A DNA stretch of 41,895 nucleotides from Chara braunii (taxonomy: Eukaryota > Streptophyta > Charophyceae > Charales > Characeae): positions 672,748-714,642 of the forward strand of contig BFEA01000461.1 of assembly GCA_003427395.1 (NCBI GenBank), read 5' to 3'. The notes under the pieces were generated by a model. It was not told the DNA's origin. It saw nothing but the letters and a program-made list of their open reading frames with translations, and ran no database searches. This document shows positions 8,921 to 19,129 of the stretch, one piece after another. The position numbers were made by a program, and so were the translations under genes. How positions within the stretch are numbered: the first letter of the stretch is position 1; each line of letters begins with the position of its first letter.

Positions 8921-11133
8921 ATGGCAACGGAGGAGGAGACAGATAACCGTAAGAGTGAAGGAGAAGCAGGCTTAGAAGGCAGTGCCGCGCAAAGCGAAGG
9001 GGGACAAAAGGACAGAGAATCGATAAATCCGGATGGTACCAAAGGGAACCGGAAGGAAATCTCCACAGGAGAAAGTTCGGGGAAAGCCGGGGGAAGCAGG
9101 CAAGGGACCCAGGGGACCAAGGAAGGCAGAAATAAGGATAGGATAAGCCCCCGAAACTCGGAAGGAGCCATGCCTAAGAAAGTAAGGGTCACGGATACGA
9201 GGCGCAGACTAGCCAAGATAGAAAGAGGACCGCGAAATACAAGGCAAGATTGATTGAGGAAATGATAACTGGGGACGAAGAAGGTCCTCTGGAGGAGGAA
9301 CCCCGGGACGAACTGAAAGCCAACCAAGGTGGGACTGGACAAGGGGATAAAGGTAGTGAACGTGGGGGAACGCCGAGCAAGAGAAGGAAAAAGAGAGAGA
9401 ACTCTTCGAGGATGGAAGCAGAAAAGGCTACGACTCCGCCGGCCATGGATAGTAGGGTTAGCCGCCTGCCGATCATGCCAGCAGTAGGACGAGGATGCGA
9501 AGGACTTTGGAGCCTTAGGGAAAGAGTGTTGGGATGGTTTGACCCGGAAGGAACTATGAAAACCAGGGAGGGACAGAAGGCCGGCAAAGAAAGTCCGGAT
9601 AGCAGTATGGCATACGAGGCCAGCAGCTCCGAGGGCGGCCTTAAGAAGATAGTGTCGTCCCTCGCGCGAGCACTAAACAAAAATCAAGGCTATCTGGCGG
9701 ACGCCAAGAAAAAGCTGACTTTCGATGGAGCAAACATCACGGAGTTCCTCTTCGACTACGAGAACCTAGCTGCTTTACTAAAGTGGACCGAGGAGGAAAA
9801 GATGGACCACCTAGGACAGCATGTGTCGTTAAGCCTAGGACGGGATATAATGGCCATTGTAGCCGCAAGCCGGTCTTGGAAGGAGACCCGGGATGTGATG
9901 ATGAGGAAGTACCTAGCGGCAGAGAAAATGGCAACGNAGGCCGACCTAGCGGCAGTTCAGAGGAAGAACTTCGCAACATACAATGATTTCCTACGGGAAT
10001 TTACTCTAGTAGCACTAAGGATCCCCGGGGTCACGGACCGGATAATGAGCAAATATTTCCTCAGGCAGTTCTCCGAGTTCGACAAAGACAAGATCCTGTC
10101 AGCTTACCAACAGACGAGCAAGTTCGTAAACACGCGGGATGTTGATTTTAGCACGGTAACGGTAGTAACAGAGACGTTGGCCTTGCTCAAGGAAGGAGAG
10201 ATCATAGATCTGACCGGTAGGACGGGCGACAAAGTAAAAAAGGGGATTGAAAGTCTACATGAACGGGTGCTCGGGGTCGAGAATAAGATTGAAAGGATGG
10301 AAGGCGCGCTACTGGTTATGCAGGCGCAAGTATCCCAACCTGCCCTCCCTCCCCAGGAAGTTGTGGTTCCGCCAGGTGTAGCAAACCGGGGATTCGGACG
10401 GAGAGATCCTGCTAACGAACAATGCAAGTACTGTACCGCGACAGGACATTATGTGCGCGAGTGCCCAAAGCTCAACCATGATATTCTGAAAAGAAGGTGT
10501 ATCAGGTCATTAAAGGTGGAGATATGTGGACCACAAGGGGAACGGGTGAACTGGAACTCACCTGGAGGGATGCGGCAAGCCATTATCATGCTCAACGGGT
10601 TAGAAATAACAGCCGTAGAGGCTGAACCGGTGGGCGAGATCATCTGGGATCAACTCCGGCGGCGCGGGCCGCAAGTCAACTTCATTTTGGAAAGCGACGG
10701 ACGGGATAGGGTAAACTCGACTACTCGACTAGGGACAGCTGGGAGAAGGATTATCCGTGACGCCGTAATGGAGGAGGTTGCTGGAAGTTCAAAAACCCAG
10801 GCAGAGCCTGAGGCCGAGGAAACAGAAACGGTCTATGGGAAGCCTAGGGAAAAGGAGCCTGCGGACAATGTTACCGCCACTAAGAAGAAGTTTCGGTATC
10901 AAATCCCGATCTTAACCTTGCCTGAGCTCGACGACACCATTAGCAAGTTACTAGGAACCATGGTGTTGGTGTCTTTTCAGACGATGCTGCAGGCTAGCCC
11001 TAGGTTGGTCAAAGGGCTCAGACAACTGTTGACTCGGAGGCGAGTAGAAATACAGGGGACTTGGAGGATCTCGAAAACGCTGTTGCAGACATTCGTTTCA
11101 GCTTGCCCGACCGAGAGGGCGGCGAAGTCATGA
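8921..11133 (+). pseudogene. gag: gag (capsid and CCHC nucleocapsid)
   Basis: Gag builds the virus-like particle and packages RNA. The ATG at 8921 is in strong context (AAAATGGCA). The first 111 codons are a charged, low-complexity Lys/Glu/Gly region that ends at TGA 9251. The rest continues in the neighbouring frame from about 9180 to 11133, so one frameshift lies around 9190-9245. The capsid-like region (about 9680-10200) contains LTFDGANITEFLFDYE and SKYFLRQFSEFDKDKIL, typical of retrotransposon gag. A perfect CX2CX4HX4C knuckle (CKYCTATGHYVREC) spans 10423-10464. An N at 9936 makes one codon uncertain. The C-terminal tail contains SPRLVKGLRQLLTRRRVEI, a block that precedes the protease in related elements as I recall them. 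Confidence 0.8.
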
Positions 11134-12083
11134 GATCACTACCCGGGACGAAGTTTAGCTTTCATGCGCTGCCCGGAGGGAAACTGAAAATCCAGATCGG
11201 GAGTCATCATACCGATGCATTAGTCGACGGGGGAGCAGAAATCACTCTCATAAGAAGAGATTTCGCAACGATCACAGTATGTATGGTAAACAAGAAAGTA
11301 ACAAAGAGCATCCGGGGAGCTGACGGGGAAATCCCGTTCGCTGGGTACGCCACGAAGTGTGCTGTAAAGGCAGGGGTTAGGGAATCGATCTGGTCGTTTC
11401 AGCGGATGACCGTAATGGAGGAGATGAACCACGACATAATCCTCGGGAGACCGTGGTGCGCGAACGTGGAGATGATAGGCATGCACTTGCACGATGGCTC
11501 ATATATGGTAGACGTAGAGGACCCTGTGACCGGCCGGGGAGAGCTCCTCCGACTCCTTGGAACGGGAGGAGACCCCCCAAAGGGAAAATTGGCAACTTGG
11601 TTGCCGTCGTTCGAGGATAGCATGCGAAAGGCGGCTTTCGCACGAATGGAGGGTATGAGAGAAAAGGTAGAAATCATAATTGAGGAAGCATTCAACAAGA
11701 AGGAGTGGATCAAGATGGACCTGCCCCAGAAGAAGAGGAGGCAGGAGGACGAAGTCCTAGGTGTTATGGTAGCGGAAAAGGAGTCAGAGGTCGAACTTGG
11801 TGCTAGCCTGCCCAAACGGAAAGAAGTATTCATAGACGTGTTAGAAATCGCACTCGAGATGCCCGATCTATTACAACTCATCAAGGCCCTCAGATACCAC
11901 AAGGTAGGAGTGGATTCGACACCCTTGGCCAAGTTCGAAAGAGAGGTGCAAAAGGGATATTGCCTGAATGGGAAACTAGTTAGTATTCAACCACGAGTCG
12001 TAGAGGCGACGGGAACAATTCCGAGTGTTCATTTTTTAGGAGAAAGATCCCGGACGGAAGTGTTCGAAAGTACAAGCCGGTAG
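11034..12083 (+). pseudogene. pro: pro, retropepsin-like aspartic protease
   Basis: Opens in the -1 frame relative to gag, overlapping its end by about 100 bases, with no ATG at its head. It is therefore likely made as a Gag-Pro fusion by frameshift, although no classical slippery heptamer was found in the overlap. The active-site region is TDALVDGGAEITLI (catalytic Asp codon 11226-11228). The usual DSG/DTG triad reads DGG here. A flap/second-half block with HDIILGRPWC (about 11430-11462) matches the ILG motif of retropepsins. The long C-terminal part (about 180 residues) is charged and probably a linker to RT. The zero frame ends at TAG 12081, shortly after the T TTT TTA heptamer. Confidence 0.7.
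12032..12038 (+). promoter_or_regulatory. Candidate -1 ribosomal frameshift site, T TTT TTA
   Basis: The heptamer is correctly phased: pro reads TTT (12033-35) TTA (12036-38). Slipping back one base enters the RT frame, which continues FRRKIPDGSVRKYKPVGKK, a recognisable pre-RT motif. The unshifted frame stops 43 bases later at 12081. U UUU UUA is a classical retroviral -1 slippery sequence. A small CCGG/CCGG stem (12050-12053 with 12077-12080) is possible downstream but is weak by eye. Confidence 0.55.
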
Positions 12084-13321
12084 GGAAGAAAGCAAAACCG
12101 GTCCCGATCCTGCTAGAGACATGAAAGGAAGACGCTATGGAGAAGGAGGAAGAGNTCCTTCGAGTGATCCGAAAAAGAAGGGCGACGGAGGGACATCGGA
12201 TACCAGATGAGGTAGCTGACACAATGAAGATAGGGATAGACGGGTTCTTAACGGAAGAAGAACCCCGCCTGATCAAAAGGACATGCCAGGAGTTTCACCT
12301 GGCATTTGCCTTTAGTGATCACCAGAAGGGACGACTNGATGCGAAGTTGATCCCTCCGGTCAGAATCCACACGGTAGAACATGAGTGCTGGAATGACAAG
12401 GGGTCATCCTATGAATTTGGGATAGCAGGAGAAGTAACAGACCTCCTCCGAGCAAAGATGAACTTCTTCGTTGCGGAGCCTACGACATCGCCATACGCAA
12501 ATCGGTGGTTCGTCTTTCGGAAGCTTAACAAGACACTAAGGTGGATTCAGGACCTGCAGAAGTTGAATGCGGTAACCATCCGGGATGCTGGCTCGCTACC
12601 TCAGGCTGACTTATTAGCGGAATCACACGCCGGTCGGAGCATTTACTCCCTGATAGATCTATACTCAGGGTACGACCAGCTTCCGTTGGATGTTTGGGAT
12701 AGGCCATACACCGCTATGCACACCCCCGTAGGCCAACTACAGATGCAAGTGACCCCTATGGGATTCACAAACGAGGTGGCCGAAGCGCAACGCAGGATGC
12801 TTGCCGTAGCCGGGGACATGTTCCCAGAAAAATGTGAGCCTTACATCGATGACAATCCGATCAAAGGCACGCAGGAGAAGGACGAGACGAAAGTCCAGCT
12901 AGGGATCCGACGTTTTGTGTGGGACCACCTGCAGGACATCGAGGACTTACTCCGCCGGTTCCAAGTATACAATATTAGTGGACTGAAGAGTATCCTAGCA
13001 GTACCGGAGGTAACTATACTAGGATTTCGTTGCGGTGCTTACGGTAGGAAGCCGGATCCGACAAAAACCGACAAGATATCACAGTGCCCGACACGGCTGC
13101 GCACGACGACGGAGGTAAAGGCATTCCTAGGCGTAGTCGACATTTGGAGGATCTTCATTAAGAACTTTGCCAAGATTGTTGAGCCTATCCGGGCTATGAT
13201 AAGGGAAGAAGGGACCATGTATTGGACGGAGGAGCGAGAAGGAGCTGTCCAAAGGCTCAAGGACATATTGACATCAGAGATAGTCGCCCTGTCCGCACCT
13301 TGTTTTAATGACGAAGTGGGA
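12039..13321 (+). pseudogene. pol: Reverse transcriptase domain of pol
   Basis: RT copies element RNA into DNA in the particle. The frame begins with KYKPVGKKAKPVPILLE (12068-12118), a conserved block just before RT in a subset of gypsy elements. It is followed by TGA 12122, probably a former Trp codon. RT landmarks: FFVAEPTTSPYANRWFVFRK (about 12458-12520); SLIDLYSGYDQL (motif A, Asp near 12654); TPMGFTN (motif B equivalent); the catalytic YIDD at 12842-12853; and LGFRCGAYGRKPDPTK and AFLGVVDIWRIFIKNFAK in the thumb/connection. It is otherwise open for nearly 400 codons. Two Ns (12155, 12339) leave codons ambiguous. LIDLYSGYDQ, YIDD and the KYKPV block resemble elements recalled from fungi and charophyte algae. 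Confidence 0.85.
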
Positions 13322-13894
13322 TGACCCTTCATCCTAGAGACGGATGGAAGACCTTTGGCCGTAGGAGGTGTGTTGATTCAAAAGGATGAGCGAGGAAAAA
13401 AGAGGCCGATTAGGTTCGAGAGTAGAACCTTGAACTCCGCAGAACGGCGGTACTCGCAATTCAAGAAGGAAGTCCTAGCCATCCTGCGTTGCCTTAAGAC
13501 CTTCTTGGCCTACCTATTTGGGAGGCGGTTCATCTTAAGGATCGATCCGACGAATGTCGCACGCATTCTAAAAAATTACAGGCCTATAGATCCGACGGTA
13601 GGGAGATGGGTAGGATTCATCTGGCAGTTCGATTACAAGATCGAACCGATTGCTGGAATCCGCAACAAGGCAGATGGGCTGAGTCGGGTTTGCATCACTC
13701 CCGAAGGGATGGAGGATGCGGAGCCCATAGACGCATTCCTCGAATGCGAAGGAGAGACTATCGTGGTGGATAATGAAATGATGAGCGAGGAATGCACATC
13801 GGAAAAACTATTGATCCAGACTTTGGAGAAGGGGGGACCTGCCATAGTAGCCGAACTTAGAGAAGGATCAGTCACCGCTCGAGGACGCAGATAA
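13322..13894 (+). pseudogene. pol: RNase H domain of pol
   Basis: Continues the RT frame after an in-frame TGA at 13322-13324. Directly after it comes PFILETDGRPLAVGGVL, the standard first catalytic block. The other acidic positions are present: Glu in QFKKEVLAI, Asp in ILRIDPTN, and Asp in KADGLSRV near 13670. The domain ends in a short tether. TAA 13892, then TAA 13904 and TAG 13907 break the frame before integrase. RNase H would remove the RNA strand of the RNA-DNA hybrid and generate the PPT primer. Confidence 0.8.
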
Positions 13895-15385
13895 GAAAAG
13901 GACTAATAGGGAGCGATAGTAGGACCGAGAGAGGAATGGCGGTCGAGGGAGGCCGGAGCAGTGATGAGCTTAGTGGAATCTTGGGAAAGGAAAGAGTTGC
14001 AATGGGTGGTAAACCAGATGCAGGAAGAAAAGGATGGGGGCAAGGAAGGAGAGAAGTTTTTTTATGTCCAATCATACGAAGGACTCTTTCGGGAGATCGG
14101 GCTGTTATTGGTAGGAAACAAACAACCTATGGAAGTCAGTATTAAAGCAAGAGAAGAAGCCGAAAGGTACGTCCTAAGGGGTGGGCATTTGTTCTGAAGG
14201 GAGGAAGGTGCTATGCCCAGAAGGGTTGTGTGCGGAAGGTCTAGGTAAGTAGATGTTATCCAGGCAATGCACGATGGGTTGGCTGGAGGTCATGGATCGT
14301 CCAAAGGAACGCTTGCAAAGATGACGCCACTCCATTATTGGCCAGGCATGGCAAGCATGGTCGCCATATACTGCCAGACTTGCCTTATTTGCCAAGAACG
14401 AAGCTCGGTGCGGGTCTTCGAGCCGCTTAGACCAACGCGGGTGCTAGGGCGGGGACATCTGGTCCACCTCGACCTTGCGTTAATGCCCGTATCAACGGAT
14501 GGGTACATGTACATCCTAGATGCGCGAGACAACCTGAGTGGGTTCATGGAGGCAGTCGCCTTAAAAAAAAAGACAGGGAGGAGTGTAGCGGACTGGATAG
14601 AAGACTTCTACTTAAGGCATCCGTTCATCAGGAGGTTTATAGCAGACAATGGGACGGAGTTTGTGAACTGAGCAGTATTGGGGATGCTTAAGAGACTCTG
14701 CGTATTGATCAAACTCATCGAGCCGTATCACCCTGAGGCCAATGCACCTGTGGAAAGGGGGCACCGAACCTTGAAGAACACGATTGCAAAGCTCGCAGCG
14801 GACCATCTAAGGAACTGGCCTAGGTATCTTAAGCAGGCGGTCTTTGCAAAGAATATGACCCCTAAAAGGACAACAGGATCTATCCCGGTAAAACTTTGGT
14901 ACGGAAGAGAGATCGACTTTCCTGTGGAAGCCTTGGTGCCTACCTGGAATAGGTTAGATGATGATCCGCAAATGACCACTGAAGAGTTAATCGAGGCAAG
15001 ATGTCAACAAATCCTTAAGAATGAGGAGGTCATGGAAGACCTCGCCAACCGGGTACTGGACAACAGAATGAGGGACAAAGCAAGGTGGGACCAGGTTAAG
15101 AATGTCAAAAAGGAGCCACTTCAAGTAGGGGAGATGGTATTGCTGAGGAACTCGCCACTAGAAAGTACTTGGTCGGGACAACTGGGAAGGAGGTTCAAAG
15201 GCCCCTACCGGGTCGCCAAGCGGGTGGGACTGAACACCTTCGAACTGAAAGATTTGGATAGAACTGGATTGAAAGGGCCCTTCCCGGGGCAACGATCGGT
15301 CAGGTTTCTAAGTTGGGACCCGGTGGAACAATGGCTTTTGGAGGCCAAAGATAAGGAAACTGAGGAGCTACAAGCTAAAGACTGA
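13895..15385 (+). pseudogene. pol: Integrase domain of pol (DD35E, GPY module)
   Basis: In the same frame as RT. Stops at 13904, 13907, 14195 (TGA), 14246 (TAA, before VDVIQAMHDG, probably a former Gln codon) and 14669 (TGA). The HHCC zinc module is recognisable: HDGLAGGH then CQTC/CLIC (about 14267-14395). The catalytic triad is complete: Asp in HLDLAL (14471-14473), Asp in ADNGTEF (14645-14647), Glu in PVERGH (14753-14755), with exactly 35 residues between the second Asp and the Glu. The C-terminal GPY module reads RFKGPYRVAKRVGLNTFEL. No chromodomain follows. The frame ends EELQAKD. Element B carries a close homologue on the other strand. Confidence 0.85.
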
Positions 15386-15736
15386 CCACAACCTTGCCCA
15401 CACTATGGTTTGTCTCTGACCATGTTCATGGGATTGAAATTTTTTTGGGGACTGGCACTTTGGCTTGGACCGACTGAGGTTGAAAGGTAGCGTGACTTGG
15501 GGGGTTGCAATATCTGGTTTGTGTGACAACGAGAATGGATGTTTGGGGCATTGTACCATAGTTTTGACGGGGTCATTACAAACGACGCATTCACATGTAT
15601 AATAGGGGCATGCCACGAAGGATGCTGGGAGCATTCTGGAAAAAAGGGGGGGGACTACCTACCAGACTGGGGGAATGGGTGCATGAGGGGCTTGCGGGTG
15701 TTGTTTTGTTATACAGGGTCTAAAAGAAAAGAGGAG
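15386..15736 (+). other. Spacer after integrase
   Basis: About 350 bases without a convincing gene. A short block near 15548 (GGCATTGTACCATAGTTTTG) is also found in element B, where a similar sequence occurs twice (near 40527 and 40592 on the minus strand), so this is shared element sequence. Confidence 0.5.
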
Positions 15737-16608
15737 ATGGAGTTCGGTGATGAAAATGACAGCGGAGCAATCAACAGGCCTACTGGAGGAGGGGGAGCAG
15801 GACCAAGCCAAGGGAGGAGAGCGGCAAAGAGAAAGTTATATATAGGACTTATGGGTGGCCCAGTGGTAGGTAGCGGAGGAAAGAAATGCTTGTGTAGGAA
15901 ACCCTCACCCCTCCGCGAGGGAGAAGGTTAGAAATCTCGTCTGACAGTGAGGGAGGGAAGGGAAAGGCAGAAGTGGAGAAAGAAGGCAATGCAGAGATGG
16001 GAAATAAGGTTCAGGTCTCTGACGAGGAAGGAGTCAACAGGGGCAAGCGACGTGAGACTTGGCATGAGGAAAGCGAGGGGGGACAAGACATGCACGACGA
16101 TTATGGGGAGGGTGAGAAAAGAAGGGAGAGCCCGCTTGAAGGACGAAGAGGCCACGACAGTTGTGAGGGGTATGAGACGGGGACAAGGATTCCTTTTACC
16201 TACGATCCAAAGAACCTTGCAGGTGGGTATAACCCCATACAGACAAAAGACGAGAAGGACGAGGAGGAGGATGTGTGAGAAGTCATAGAAATCAGCAGCG
16301 GGGATGAGAGGGATGAGATCTCGAGGCCTAGGGAAGAGGGGCGGCCTCCGATGCACCAGCCGAGTAACGGGGCTTTCAGATGGGAGGACGAGTTTGGGCC
16401 GACGCCCAGTCATTGGTTTTAGCAATGGACTAATGTGATCAGACACGAATGGATTATCAAGACTCGGAAACTCGCAAGGGCAGGAGTGGAAGCCACACCA
16501 CTGGATATTTTCAACGAGGCAGAGTTATGGAAAATTGTAAGGATGAAAAGAGAAATCGAGACCTATGGCCTGGGGGTTAGAAAGTCTGTCGAGGAACGGG
16601 GTGGATAA
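15737..16608 (+). pseudogene. Post-integrase ORF conserved in element B (unknown function)
   Basis: Begins with MEFGDEND at 15737, shifts frame near 15890-15900, then runs to TAA 16606 with in-frame TGA 16276 and TAG 16420. The N-terminal half is highly charged and low complexity (SSDSEGG, EEGVNRGKRRE). The C-terminal half looks folded: VIEISSGDE; HWF-stop-QWTNVIRHEW; then EATPLDIFNEAELWKIVRMK. Element B has matching text in the same place: VIDISNGEE, HWFDQWTSIMRHDW, and TPTTFLTEETLVDLQRTK. Amino-acid similarity extends through several separate blocks in two diverged elements, which supports a real former protein. I do not recognise the family. Position after integrase recalls env or accessory ORFs of other retroelements, but no signal peptide or membrane segment is visible. 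Confidence 0.6.
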
Positions 16609-17350
16609 GGGACTGGGCAAGACGAGGCGCAAGGCAGCAATAGGAACTAGGTGTTGACTTAGCATTGAAAATGATTGCTGTTTTTCTGTCTGCGGAGACA
16701 TGAAAATGACGAGAACGTGTACAGTATGGGTAAGCTTGCTAAGGATGAAGTGAAAAGAGGGCTAGCTAAGGCTGTGTCACGATAAGATAGAAGATAGTTT
16801 TTTAGGCCTCTTTTTGGATGAGCTACCTTGGGTACGTAAAACAAAGACATGGGATTTGGGATGAGACCAATTGGCAGAGGGTGTATTGTGAATTCTGGAT
16901 GGAATAAGGATTATGTATTTGAGAGGGGAAAACCTTGAGTACGGATTGACGAGCGAACCATGACATTGAATGATTGGTCGAGTACAAGAGAGGTTAGGGA
17001 ACCTATGGGTTAAGGGGCGTGAAGAACACTCCTTCCTTAGGAGCCTAATCCAATTGAGTCATGAATGAGACTGAGAATAGTCGAAACCTGAGTGATCAGG
17101 AAGAGTGAGAATGGAATGGGCGCCTTTGTCTTTTGTTATGGATGAACGGTCGGGTGGGCCAGTGCTGCTTGGGGTCGCGAGCCCCAACTCGAGTACTAAA
17201 CGCTAAGTCGGATGTACGCATGGATAGTACGTTATTGAAAAAAAAAAGGAACAACACGCAAAACAAAACTGAATTAAGATGGCCGCCTTCTAACCTCCAA
17301 GACAGAAATGGGATCCGTAACCTCGAGGCCCACCCCCTCGGGCACTAACA
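16609..17350 (+). other. 3' noncoding region, first part
   Basis: No gene seen. Parts recur in element B: GGAGCCTAATCC (17039-17050) matches B near 39520-39540, and the block GTCGGGTGGGCCAGTGCTGC (17149 onward) matches B near 39400-39430. It is therefore inherited element sequence, not a unique insertion. Confidence 0.6.
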
Positions 17351-17590
17351 TTGAGAATGGAAAGGAATGACCCTAACCAGGCTGTTCGACTTGAGAATGG
17401 AAAGGAATGACCCTAACCAGGCTGTTCGACTTGAGAATGGAAAGGAATGACCCTAACCAGGCTGTTCGACTTGAGAATGGAAAAGAATGACCCTCACCAG
17501 ACTGTTCGACTTGAGAATGGAAAAGAATGGCCCTAACCAGGCTGTTCGACTTGAGAATGGATAAGAACGACCCTAACCAGGTTGTTCGGA
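17351..17590 (+). repeat. 40-bp tandem repeat, six units
   Basis: Six units start at 17351, 17391, 17431, 17471, 17511 and 17551. The unit begins TTGAGAATGGAAAGGAATGA and ends CCAGGCTGTTCGAC, with a few substitutions in later units. Element B has a homologous but separately diverged array at 39034-39220. Confidence 0.95.
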
Positions 17591-17613
17591 AATGACCCCT
17601 AACAAGGGTCATT
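17591..17613 (+). other. Hairpin AATGACCC / GGGTCATT at the end of the 40-bp array
   Basis: Perfect 8-bp arms (17591-17598 and 17606-17613) around a 7-base loop. Element B has the same arms, extended to 10 bp, with a different loop at 39008-39035. The stem is conserved while the loop varies. Confidence 0.6.
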
Positions 17614-17707
17614 CCTTTTGAAATAGGTACTGGGGTCCCCTGCATATTGGATTTTGAAAGGTTGATTGAAGAAGGTTGATTGAGATTATGCTGGAAAAAG
17701 CAATAAG

Positions 17708-17865
17708 AGATGGGAAAGGCCAGTGGGTCGGTCATTGAAATAGCCAAAGGATGGATGAGAGAGGTGGAAAAGGTCGATGGGTCGGTGGTTGAAATAGCCA
17801 ATGAGATGAATGGAGGAAATGGAAAAGGCCGGTGGGTCGGCCGCTGAAATTGCCAAAGGGGCGGG
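17708..17865 (+). repeat. Three diverged tandem copies of a ~57-base unit
   Basis: The motif AAGGCCAGTGGGTCGG...TGAAATAGCCAA recurs three times with substitutions (AAGGTCGATGGGTCGG and AAGGCCGGTGGGTCGG in the later copies). There is no coding frame of note. Confidence 0.7.
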
Positions 17866-19054
17866 AGAAAAATGTGAATGAAAAGGACAGAATAAAAGAG
17901 GCAGAACCTTAAAGCCAAGAGGGGCAGGGACCGCTGGGATGGTCACAGAGATTGGGTGTTGAGGAATGAGAAAATTGAGGATTGAATGGGCGGAAGGGTC
18001 AGTCTTGAGAAATGGCTATTGAGAGAATGACCTCCAGACCGGTCATGTGGGTGGCCTTGTTGATGAGAGGCTGTCGGATCAGCCATGAGAATCAGCCTTG
18101 GATATAACATTGGATTGAATGATTGAGGATTGAATGATTGAGGATTGAATATTGCATTGCATAGGCAGGAGACCCTATGCAACTTGAAATGGACTTGGAA
18201 ATAGCCTTGAAATGAATTTTTTTACTTTTTATAGCCTTTGACCTCAGCAGGAGGGGGATACCGGTGCTCGCACCGCGACCCCAAGACCTCTATCTCTGTA
18301 AGTGAAAAAGTCTCAGCGCGACCTGTTCCTCTTGTAAGGGGATGAGGGTTAAAGGACCAAGGCACCTACCACTTGGATCGGTGCGGGACGTCCGGAACTG
18401 ACCCCGACAACGAACTCTAGTCGGGAAGTTAAAGTTGCGCCTCGTGTTGAACGCCTAAACATCAAAGGGTGAGAGAACCAAATGGGCGAGAGAACCGTTC
18501 TTTTTCTAGTCTTCTTTGTTCTCCCCAACCACACGCCATGCTGTTGAGGGGCGGCACGACCGCTTGGAATGGACCACGGCGGCTCGCGTTAAGCAGCACT
18601 GTCCAGAGGGAGGAATTGGGCGTGGTACCGGGTGGAAGCCACTACCACCACGGGGCATTGACACCGCCCTGCCGGAGCATTACAACCGCATCGAGACTAA
18701 TTGCGAGGTCTTCATAACTGCATTTGTGGACTAATTGAGAGCCCCAAATCTCTTGAAAGGAAGAGGCCGGATCCAGAAAATTACCACTCGGGAGGAACGA
18801 TTCGCGAGGAACGCTTGTACGGCTAGACGAGGCCCTGAAAGGCTTGGATTGGACCTGCCTGCCAGATGTGAGGAGGAACCTCAGTATTGGTGCTCGCCAC
18901 GTAAGAAAAGAAAGGTCGGATCGAGTAGGAGGATGGGGCGTCATTCGCTCAGGAGGACCAGCTGATCACTCTTCCTTTTGTGAAGCGGACGGGTTTGTGT
19001 GCTTGACTGCGGTTGGTGGGCCAAAGGTCTGCGTACCTCCGAGTGAGAACTAGT
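17866..19054 (+). other. 3' noncoding region, block conserved in element B
   Basis: No convincing gene. The part from about 18240 to 19054 matches element B 38815-38010 in inverted orientation, including CAGCGCGACCTGTTCCTC, CCACACGCCAT and GGAAGAGGCCGGATCC. A 72-codon frame at 18516-18734 has some amino-acid similarity in B (PTTRH near the start, HYN and EVF near the end), but B shifts frame, so I do not call it a gene. Confidence 0.6.
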
Positions 19055-19096
19055 CGCGCGATGGGGACGTCACGTTTTGAGTGGGGGGAAGGTGTG
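19055..19096 (+). promoter_or_regulatory. Internal polypurine-tract-like motif
   Basis: GCGCGATGGGGACGT... followed by GAGTGGGGGGAAGGTGTG closely matches the motif directly before the 3' LTR (20729-20768), down to the GAGTGGGGGGAA core. Element B has the same internal copy on the minus strand (38010-37969). It could be a central PPT or the remains of a former LTR boundary. Confidence 0.5.
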
Positions 19097-19129
19097 CCAT
19101 CTACCGAAGAAAAAACATGCAAAAGAGAA

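Noticed and set aside
9189-9680. 163-codon minus-strand frame
   Set aside because: Antisense of gag; no recognisable domain and no counterpart.
18516-18734. 72-codon plus frame partly similar to element B
   Set aside because: Some residues match B (PTTRH, HYN, EVF) but B shifts frame midway and spacing is not kept; conserved DNA is a simpler explanation.
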